From DASRTE01 sp035316885 (GTDB lineage Bacteria; Actinomycetota; Actinomycetes; Jiangellales; Jiangellaceae): 11,595 nt of DNA. The notes under the pieces were generated by a model. It was not told where the DNA came from, did no database searches, and saw only the letters and a program-made list of their open reading frames with translations. Positions 7,121 to 11,595 of this stretch are shown here, in pieces; the stretch's first letter is position 1, and each line of letters begins with the position of its first letter. The position numbers were made by a program, and so were the translations under genes. Location of the stretch: the NCBI GenBank assembly GCA_035316885.1, contig DATHII010000326.1, positions 1-11,595 on the forward strand, written 5' to 3'.

Positions 7121-8125
7121 GTCGCGGTCTTTGCTCGGCTGGACCCGCTTGGGCTCGCCCGGCATCTTCGGGTAGTTCGGCGGGTAGGGCAGATCGCCCT
7201 GGCCGGCGGCTTCGTCGCGCTCGGCCATCTCGAGCAGCGGCTCGAGCGAGTGGCGGACCTCGTCGATCGCCGCGTGCGGGTCGCCGCGCTGGGCATAGCG
7301 TGCTGCGACGGTGCGCACGGTGAAGTCGTCGGGCGACACGTCCGGGAGTTCATCCCACGTCACCGGGGTCGACACGGTGGCGATGGGGGTCCGCCGCACC
7401 GACCAGGCCGACGCGATGGTGCGGTCGCGGGCGTTCTGGTTGTAGTCGACGAAGACGGCCTCGCCGCGCTGCTCCTTCCACCACGCGGTCGTCACCTGGT
7501 GTGGCAGCCGGCGCTCGACCTCGCGGGCGAAGGCGATGGCGGCGCGCCGGATCTCGATGAACGTCCATCGGGGCTCGACGCGCAGGTAGACGTGGACGCC
7601 GCGACCCCCGCTGGTCTTCGGGAATCCGACGTAGCCGAGGTCGTCGAGCAGCGGCCGGACTCCGTCGAGAGCCACCCTGCGTGCATCGTCGAAGCCGGTG
7701 CCGGGCTGGGGGTCGAGGTCAATCCGCAGTTCGTCGGGATGGTCGACGTCGTCGGCCCGCGTGTGCCACGGGTGGAACGTCACGGTGCCGAGGTTCGCCG
7801 CCCAGGCGATGTCGGCAGGCGAGGTGACGCACAGCGCGTCGGCCGAGCGCCCGGACGGGAAGGTGATCCGGGCCGTGCGGACCCACTCGGGCGCATATTT
7901 CGGGAAGCGCTTCTGGTAGACCTGCTCGCCCTCGATACCGTCGGGGAAGCGCTCGAGGTAGGTCGGGCGCTCGTAGAGCGCGTGCGTGATGGCCGCGCCA
8001 ACCGCGACGTAGTGCTCGACGAGCTCGCGCTTGGTGACGCCGGCAGCCGGGAAGTACACCTTGTCCGGGTTGGACACGCGCACGGCCCGGCCGTCGACCT
8101 CGATCTCGATGTGCGGGGCAGCCAC
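7109..8125 (-). CDS. Stand-alone LigD-type polymerase (archaeo-eukaryotic primase family; Prim-PolC/PolD1)
   Basis: A DNA-repair polymerase of the LigD polymerase-domain family, 338 residues (mycobacterial Rv3730c is about 346). Catalytic motif I is RIDLDPQPGTGF with Asp136 and Asp138. Motif II is TSGGRGVHVYL (171-181) with His178. The third metal ligand is Asp227 in VFVDYNQNARDRT. The N-terminal SNPDKVYFP (18-26) is the family signature. It lacks ligase and nuclease domains, so it is not a full LigD. The family fills short gaps, preferentially with ribonucleotides, and Prim-PolC partners LigC in excision repair. The GTG at 8125 is set by a stop just upstream at 8144-8146 and by family similarity. 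No ribosome site precedes it, but a -10 does, suggesting a leaderless mRNA. The last 30 residues are polar and Pro/Lys/Arg-rich. The DoxX gene ends 31 bases upstream on the same strand. Confidence 0.92.
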   Translation of the reverse strand: MAAPHIEIEVDGRAVRVSNPDKVYFPAAGVTKRELVEHYVAVGAAITHALYERPTYLERFPDGIEGEQVYQKRFPKYAPEWVRTARITFPSGRSADALCVTSPADIAWAANLGTVTFHPWHTRADDVDHPDELRIDLDPQPGTGFDDARRVALDGVRPLLDDLGYVGFPKTSGGRGVHVYLRVEPRWTFIEIRRAAIAFAREVERRLPHQVTTAWWKEQRGEAVFVDYNQNARDRTIASAWSVRRTPIATVSTPVTWDELPDVSPDDFTVRTVAARYAQRGDPHAAIDEVRHSLEPLLEMAERDEAAGQGDLPYPPNYPKMPGEPKRVQPSKDRDRPR

Positions 8126-8132
8126 CGTCGCA

Positions 8133-8138
8133 ACGCTA
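8133..8138 (-). promoter_or_regulatory. Candidate leaderless -10 element for the Prim-PolC gene
   Basis: On the minus strand this reads TAGCGT (TANNNT) and ends seven bases before the GTG at 8125. Transcription would begin at or next to the first base of the start codon. No purine-rich ribosome site lies between. This spacing is the usual arrangement for leaderless genes in actinobacteria. No -35 is clear. The element lies in the 31-base gap behind doxX, so readthrough from doxX is also possible. Confidence 0.45.
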
Positions 8139-8156
8139 GCCGCTCACACCCACAAC

Positions 8157-8573
8157 TCAGACGCCGAACAGCGGATCGGTGATCGTGAACGGCAGGTCGC
8201 CCTCGAGCTCCCAGGCCACATAGAGAAGGATCAGCGCGCCGCCGCACAGCCCGATGTCCTTCATGAACTGGGTCATCTCCATCTGGCGGGCCATCGGTTC
8301 CTTCTCCGGCCAGAACCGGTGCATGAGGAACGCAGCCGACAACAGGAACAGGGCGATCAGAATCGCGCCGAGATCGGTCCAGATCCCGAAAATGACCAGC
8401 ACCGAACCGACGAGGATCACCAGGCCGCTCCCCAGTACGGCCGGCCGACCGGGCCTGACGCCCCGGCTCTCGGCGTATCCCGCCATCGCGCCCTTGTCGG
8501 ACAGGTGGGCGAAGCTGCTGAACAGGAAGATCAGGCTGAACAGGATCCGCCCGATGAGGAACAGGACGTCCAT
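8157..8573 (-). CDS. DoxX-family integral membrane protein
   Basis: A 138-residue membrane protein with four likely transmembrane helices at about 4-24, 46-64, 66-85 and 104-122. A short loop HLSDKGAMAGYAESRGV (23-39) follows helix 1, as is typical of DoxX/DoxD proteins. In mycobacteria a DoxX protein forms a membrane oxidoreductase complex with SodA and a thiosulfate sulfurtransferase and counters oxidative stress, but most family members are uncharacterised. The frame is open to 8915, but the ATG at 8573 is right: it is preceded by GGAGG four bases upstream and directly starts the first membrane helix, whereas upstream codons are Arg-rich noise antisense to msrB. It diverges from msrB across a 119-base gap and precedes the Prim-PolC gene. 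Its role here is not known. Confidence 0.85.
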   Translation of the reverse strand: MDVLFLIGRILFSLIFLFSSFAHLSDKGAMAGYAESRGVRPGRPAVLGSGLVILVGSVLVIFGIWTDLGAILIALFLLSAAFLMHRFWPEKEPMARQMEMTQFMKDIGLCGGALILLYVAWELEGDLPFTITDPLFGV

Positions 8574-8626
8574 CACGCCTCCAGGAAGCACGTCCGGCAC
8601 CCGTGTACCAGACGATTGACGAGGCA

Positions 8627-8655
8627 AAGATAGGACGATCATGTGGCCCCGTCGA
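8627..8655 (-). promoter_or_regulatory. Candidate doxX promoter
   Basis: On the minus strand a -35-like TCGACG (8655-8650) is separated by 17 bases from a -10 TATCTT (8632-8627). Four of six -35 positions match TTGACA and the -10 fits TANNNT. The start would fall near 8620, leaving a leader of about 47 bases that includes the GGAGG ribosome site. It lies within the 119-base region shared with msrB. Confidence 0.45.
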
Positions 8656-8681
8656 TAGTTCCCGCCGACGAACTGCCGGGT

Positions 8682-8687
8682 TACCGT
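8682..8687 (+). promoter_or_regulatory. msrB: Candidate leaderless -10 element for msrB
   Basis: TACCGT fits TANNNT and ends five bases before the msrB ATG at 8693. There is no ribosome site in that gap (CGGGT), so the transcript probably starts at the ATG and is leaderless. No convincing -35 is visible at the expected distance. Confidence 0.4.
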
Positions 8688-8692
8688 CGGGT

Positions 8693-9103
8693 ATGACATA
8701 TCAGGTTCAGAAGAGCGACGAGGAGTGGCGCAGCGAGCTGTCTCCGGCCGAGTACCACGTGCTGCGTGAGGCCGGCACCGAACGCGCCGGGTCGAGCCCG
8801 TTGGAGGCACCCGACGACGACCCCTACACCTACTCCTGCCGGGCATGCGGTGCCGAACTGTTCCGCAGCGCGACGAAGTTCGACTCGCACTGCGGGTGGC
8901 CGTCGTTCTACGCACCGCTGGCCGAGGACCGGGTCGAGTACATCAGCGACCGGTCCATGGGCATGGAGCGCACGGAGGTGCGGTGCGCGCGCTGCGGATC
9001 GCATCTGGGCCACGTCTTCTCCGGCGAGGGCTACGGAACGCCGACCGACCAGCGCTACTGCATCAACGGGATCGCCCTGCGGCGCGAGGCCGACACCGCG
9101 TGA
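8693..9103 (+). CDS. msrB: Peptide-methionine (R)-S-oxide reductase MsrB
   Basis: Reduces the R-epimer of methionine sulfoxide in proteins, normally with thioredoxin, in the cytosol. It has 136 residues, the usual length for the cytosolic form. The structural zinc site is Cys49-x2-Cys52 (CRAC) and Cys98-x2-Cys101 (CARC). The substrate pocket shows HCGWPSF (66-72) and HLGHVF (104-109). The catalytic residue is Cys123 in RYCINGIAL, a cysteine rather than a selenocysteine. Cys67 is the conserved cysteine of CGWPSF. The ATG at 8693 fits the family N-terminus; an in-frame upstream start at 8603 would add residues without family similarity and overlap the doxX promoter. The stop overlaps the next gene's GTG (9100-9103, GTGA), so msrB and the acetyltransferase gene are translationally coupled. 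Confidence 0.95.
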   Translation: MTYQVQKSDEEWRSELSPAEYHVLREAGTERAGSSPLEAPDDDPYTYSCRACGAELFRSATKFDSHCGWPSFYAPLAEDRVEYISDRSMGMERTEVRCARCGSHLGHVFSGEGYGTPTDQRYCINGIALRREADTA

Positions 9104-9552
9104 CCACTGACGCGCTTGTTCTGCACACTGCCGCGTTCGCGGACCTCGACACGGCGACTCTCTACGCCCTGATGCGTCTTCGCGTGGACGTCTTCGTCGT
9201 CGAGCAGCACTGCGCCTATCCCGAGCTGGACGGCCGCGACACCGAGCCCGGCGCCCTCCACGTCTGGCTCGCCGACGAGTCGGCGCGGCCGCTGGGTTAC
9301 CTGCGGATCCTGGCCGACCCGGACGGGGTGGCGCGGATCGGACGGGTGGCGGTGGCTGGCTCGGCGCGGGGCGCCGGCCTCGCCCGGCGTCTCATGTAGG
9401 CGGCCCTCCGGCAGGTCGGTGACCGGCCATGCGTCCTCGACGCGCAGGCCGGACTGGTCGGCTTCTACGCCGGATTCGGCTTTGTCGTCACCGGCCCCGA
9501 GTACCTCGAGGACGGGATCCCGCACGTCCCGATGCGCCGCGACGCCGCCTGA
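9100..9552 (+). pseudogene. ElaA-type GNAT acetyltransferase interrupted by an in-frame TAG
   Basis: This frame encodes a GNAT-fold acetyltransferase of the ElaA family (usual length about 150 residues). Codons 1-99 give the N-terminal part, including LMRLRVDVFVVEQHCAYPELDG (24-45), GYLRIL (66-71) and the acetyl-CoA loop ARGAGLARRL (89-98). Codon 100 is TAG (9397-9399). The same frame then continues without a shift through AALRQVGDRPCVLDAQAGLVGFYAGFGF and YLEDGIPHVPMRR to a TGA at 9550-9552, 150 sense-plus-stop codons in all. The downstream half retains ElaA signatures, so a single substitution (CAG or GAG to TAG) explains the break. The 99-residue product lacks the C-terminal strands and is probably inactive. 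TAG is the normal stop of cysG, the pyrimidine reductase gene and hemQ here, which argues against recoding. Sequencing error and a recent mutation cannot be told apart. Confidence 0.85.
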
Positions 9553-9594
9553 GCCCCGCGGCCTCAGGCCGATCCCCTCGCGGCCGACCGCTCG

Positions 9595-9658
9595 CGTCTT
9601 GTGGCGGGTTGGACACGCCTCACTGGCGGGCGACACGTTGAAAACCCGCCACAAGACG
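9595..9658. terminator. Perfect 16-bp inverted repeat between convergent genes (candidate bidirectional terminator or dispersed repeat)
   Basis: The arm CGTCTTGTGGCGGGTT (9595-9610) is matched exactly by its reverse complement at 9643-9658, around a 32-base loop. The loop holds a second small stem, CGCC (9616-9619) with GGCG (9625-9628). TGGCGGG also recurs directly at 9602 and 9624, each followed by a GACACG element. The repeat lies between the acetyltransferase gene end (9552) and the hemQ stop (9663), as expected for a terminator serving both strands, but neither side has a T-tract. The internal repeats would also fit a REP- or MITE-like dispersed element. The rest of the 110-base gap (9553-9662) holds no gene that I can see. 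Confidence 0.6.
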
Positions 9659-9662
9659 GGCG

Positions 9663-10367
9663 CTACGGCAGGGCTGCGACGATTTCCTCGACCGGCTTGC
9701 GGCGGCCGGTGTAGAACGGCACCTCCTCGCGGACGTGTCTGCGAGCCGCGGAGCCGCGCAGGTGACGCATCAGGTCGACGATGCGGTGGAGCTCGTCGGC
9801 CTCGAAGGCGAGGATCCACTCGTAGTCGCCGAGCGCGAACGATGCGACGGTGTTGGCCCGCACGTCGGGATAGTCGCGCGCCATCGTCCCGTGCTCGGCG
9901 AGCATGGCGCGGCGCTCGGTGTCGGGCAGCAGGTACCACTCGTACGAGCGCACGAACGGGTAGACGCAGACGTACGCTCGCGGCTCCTCCCGGGCCAGGA
10001 ACGCCGGTACGTGGCTCTTGTTGAACTCGGCCGGCCGGTGCAGCGCGGCCTGCGACCACACCGGCTCACACCGGCGGCCCAGCGTCGTACGCCGGAACCG
10101 GTGGTACGCCTCCTGCAGGTCGTCGGCGGACGCCGCGTGCCACCAGATCATCAGGTCGGCGTCGGCCCGCAAGCCGCCGACGTCATAGACGCCGCGCACG
10201 ACGACGTCCTTGCCCGCCAGCTCATCGAACAGGCCGGCCACCTCGGCTGCGAGCGGCGCACGTTCGGCCTCGCCGAGCGGATCGCGCAGCCGGAACACCG
10301 ACCACATCGTGTACCGGAGCACGTCGTTGAGGTCGCGTGCCTTCGGCCGCGACGCCGCCTCGCTCAT
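9663..10367 (-). CDS. hemQ: Coproheme decarboxylase HemQ (ChdC)
   Basis: Performs the last step of the coproporphyrin-dependent heme pathway: peroxide-driven oxidative decarboxylation of two propionates of Fe-coproporphyrin III to give heme b. It has 234 residues, chlorite-dismutase-like fold. By alignment with the Corynebacterium diphtheriae enzyme (from memory: His118, Tyr135, His158), the distal His is His119 (NKSHVPAF), the radical-forming Tyr is Tyr136 (VYPFVRS) and the proximal heme ligand is His159 (LAEHGTMARDYP). Other family hallmarks are YTMWSVF (19-25) and ALGDYEWILAFE (178-189). The ATG at 10367 overlaps the hemY stop as ATGA; a GGGAG sits very close to it, so translation is probably coupled to hemY. 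An upstream extension of the frame is antisense-to-nothing noise inside hemY. The stop is TAG. Confidence 0.96.
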   Translation of the reverse strand: MSEAASRPKARDLNDVLRYTMWSVFRLRDPLGEAERAPLAAEVAGLFDELAGKDVVVRGVYDVGGLRADADLMIWWHAASADDLQEAYHRFRRTTLGRRCEPVWSQAALHRPAEFNKSHVPAFLAREEPRAYVCVYPFVRSYEWYLLPDTERRAMLAEHGTMARDYPDVRANTVASFALGDYEWILAFEADELHRIVDLMRHLRGSAARRHVREEVPFYTGRRKPVEEIVAALP

Positions 10368-11595
10368 TCTCCCGATACTGGCACGAGGCCGAGCCCGCCG
10401 AGGATGCCGGTCGCCGCGCGCTGCGCACCGGCGACACAGGCCGCGACCCCGACGCCGTCGTACGCCGCACCGCACAGGGCAAGTCCCGGCACGGCGCGGA
10501 CGGCCCCCGCCACCCGGGACATCCGCTCCACATGGCCGACGGCGTACTGCGGGAGGGCGCCACCCCAGCGCGTCACCCTCGCGTCCACCGGTCGGCCGGT
10601 GACGCCCAGTGCGTCGGCGAGATCGGCGAGCACGATGTCCACCAGCTCGCCGTCCTCCCGCTGGAGGTCGGCCACGGTCCCGTGCCGCCCGACCGAGGCC
10701 CGCAGCACCACCAGGCCACCGGCTGCGGCGGCGACCCAGGGCCACTTGACCGACGGCAGCGTCACCGCCTTGGTGACCCGGCCATCGAGCGGCGGGACCA
10801 GGAAGCCGGACGACTCCGGCACGGCCGGGAACGCCGATCGGGGCATCGCAACGGTCACGACGGCGACGCTCGCGTACTCGAGCGCGGCCAGATCGGCAGC
10901 CGCGACCGGCGCGGCGTCTCGCAGGAGGCGGGCCGCCGGTGCGGCTGGTACCGCCACAACGACCGCGTCCGCCCCGACGGCCTCGGGCCGTGCGGCAGAA
11001 CCGGTCCCGACCAGCCACCCGTCGTCCGTGCGGAGCAGACCGCGAACCGTCACCCCGGTGCGGATCTCGGCGCCGGACGCCGCGGCGACCGCCGCCGGCA
11101 GCCGGCCCACTCCCCCGCGGATACCGGCGAACACGGGTACGTCATCGCCGGGCCCGTCGGCGAGGACGGACGCAGCCGCGTCCAGCAGCGACCGGTGCGC
11201 GCCGGCGGCAACCGCCAAGGCCGGAACCGTCGCACGCAGGGACAGCTCGTCGGCGAGCCCCGCGTAGACCCCGCCCAGCAGCGGCTCGACCAACCGGTCC
11301 ACAACGGCACGTCCCATACGCCCCGCGACGAACCCGCCGATCGCGACATCGGCCCCGGCGGCCAGCGGCATGCCCGGCACAGCCGGCTCGGCCTCCACTG
11401 CCGCGACCTGGTCGAGGTCGAGCACCGCGGCCAGCTCCGACGGGTCCGCTGGTACACCCATGACCGTGCGGCGCGGCAGGGGAACCAGCGAGCCGCGAGT
11501 CCACAACCCCGCGTCGACCCGGGCCGGATGGACGAGGTCGCGACCGAGCCCGACAGCCCGGGCCAGGTCGACCGCCTCGGGACGGCGGTTGAGCA
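10364..11595 (-). CDS. hemY: Coproporphyrinogen III oxidase HemY/CgoX (protoporphyrinogen oxidase family), 5' partial
   Basis: An FAD-dependent enzyme that oxidises coproporphyrinogen III to coproporphyrin III in actinobacteria and Firmicutes. The visible part covers about 410 residues, from just after the N-terminal FAD-binding region to the C-terminus. The frame runs open through the right edge and reads family sequence there (RRPEAVDLARAVGLGRDLVH, then ALWTRG-like GLWTRGSLVPLPRRTVMGVP), so the TTG at 11506 is not the start. Signature stretches are GRAVVDRLVEPLLGGVYAG, the FAGIRGGVGRLP substrate-side segment, and the C-terminal FAD motif GLALCGAAYDGVGVAACVAG. A run of alanine and valine near the middle is normal for high-GC members. 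Its stop overlaps the hemQ start by four bases, forming a hemY-hemQ unit in which hemQ uses the product after iron insertion by CpfC (not in the window). Confidence 0.94.
   Translation of the reverse strand, partial: LNRRPEAVDLARAVGLGRDLVHPARVDAGLWTRGSLVPLPRRTVMGVPADPSELAAVLDLDQVAAVEAEPAVPGMPLAAGADVAIGGFVAGRMGRAVVDRLVEPLLGGVYAGLADELSLRATVPALAVAAGAHRSLLDAAASVLADGPGDDVPVFAGIRGGVGRLPAAVAAASGAEIRTGVTVRGLLRTDDGWLVGTGSAARPEAVGADAVVVAVPAAPAARLLRDAAPVAAADLAALEYASVAVVTVAMPRSAFPAVPESSGFLVPPLDGRVTKAVTLPSVKWPWVAAAAGGLVVLRASVGRHGTVADLQREDGELVDIVLADLADALGVTGRPVDARVTRWGGALPQYAVGHVERMSRVAGAVRAVPGLALCGAAYDGVGVAACVAGAQRAATGILGGLGLVPVSGE

Noticed and set aside
7250..8182. 310-codon open frame on the plus strand opposite the Prim-PolC gene
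   Set aside because: Antisense to a gene with all catalytic motifs intact; no ribosome site or similarity.
9100..9552. TAG codon as a programmed readthrough or pyrrolysine-type recoding site
   Set aside because: No supporting context is visible, and three other genes in the window use TAG as their ordinary stop.
9557..9585. Short repeats CGCGGCC and the GGCC-TCA-GGCC mini-hairpin after the acetyltransferase frame
   Set aside because: Lengths of 4-7 bases are expected by chance in DNA this rich in G and C.
9735..11267. 510-codon open frame on the plus strand across hemQ and hemY
   Set aside because: Antisense shadow; Ser/Thr/Arg/Ala-rich and no motifs, while the minus strand encodes two well-conserved heme enzymes.

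Overview
The window is high-GC DNA (roughly 70% by eye) with frequent GTG starts, TANNNT-type -10 elements and 1-4 base gene overlaps. Together with the gene content (actinobacterial Sir-CysH-CysG, LigC with a stand-alone LigD-type polymerase, HemY-HemQ of the coproporphyrin heme route), this points to the chromosome of an actinomycete. A finer assignment cannot be made from the sequence alone. I see no tRNA, rRNA, CRISPR array, transposase, integrase or phage gene. Gene density is high and no gene-free stretch exceeds about 120 bases.

Layout. (1) Bases 1-3655, plus strand: an assimilatory sulfate reduction operon. It holds a ferredoxin-dependent sulfite reductase cut by the left edge, a 61-residue four-cysteine zinc-ribbon-like protein, the [4Fe-4S] APS reductase CysH, and the siroheme synthase CysG. 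CysH makes sulfite, Sir reduces it to sulfide, and CysG supplies the siroheme that Sir needs. Every junction overlaps by 1-4 bases. (2) 3613-4488, minus strand: a PPK2-family polyphosphate kinase whose 3' end overlaps cysG tail to tail by 43 bases. (3) 4595-7095, plus strand: a RibD-C/pyrimidine-reductase-family protein, the ATP-dependent DNA ligase LigC four bases later, and a UspA-like protein of unknown role with a very acidic tail. (4) 7109-8573, minus strand: a Prim-PolC/PolD1-type repair polymerase and, upstream of it, a DoxX-family membrane protein. LigC and this polymerase therefore face each other across the UspA-like gene. (5) 8693-9552, plus strand: msrB, translationally coupled to an ElaA-type acetyltransferase gene broken by one in-frame TAG. 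(6) 9553-9662: a convergent intergenic region with a perfect 16-bp inverted repeat. (7) 9663-11595, minus strand: hemY (cgoX, cut by the right edge) coupled to hemQ (chdC), the late coproporphyrin-dependent heme genes.

Most of the window is conserved actinobacterial core genome. The ribD-like, msrB, hemQ and hemY genes recall, from memory, the order of their relatives in Mycobacterium tuberculosis (Rv2671, Rv2674, Rv2676c, Rv2677c). I did not find a clear new multi-gene system. The points most worth following are the small zinc-ribbon protein inside the sulfite reductase operon, the acidic-tailed protein between LigC and Prim-PolC, the nonsense codon in the acetyltransferase gene, and the large nested inverted repeat before hemQ.
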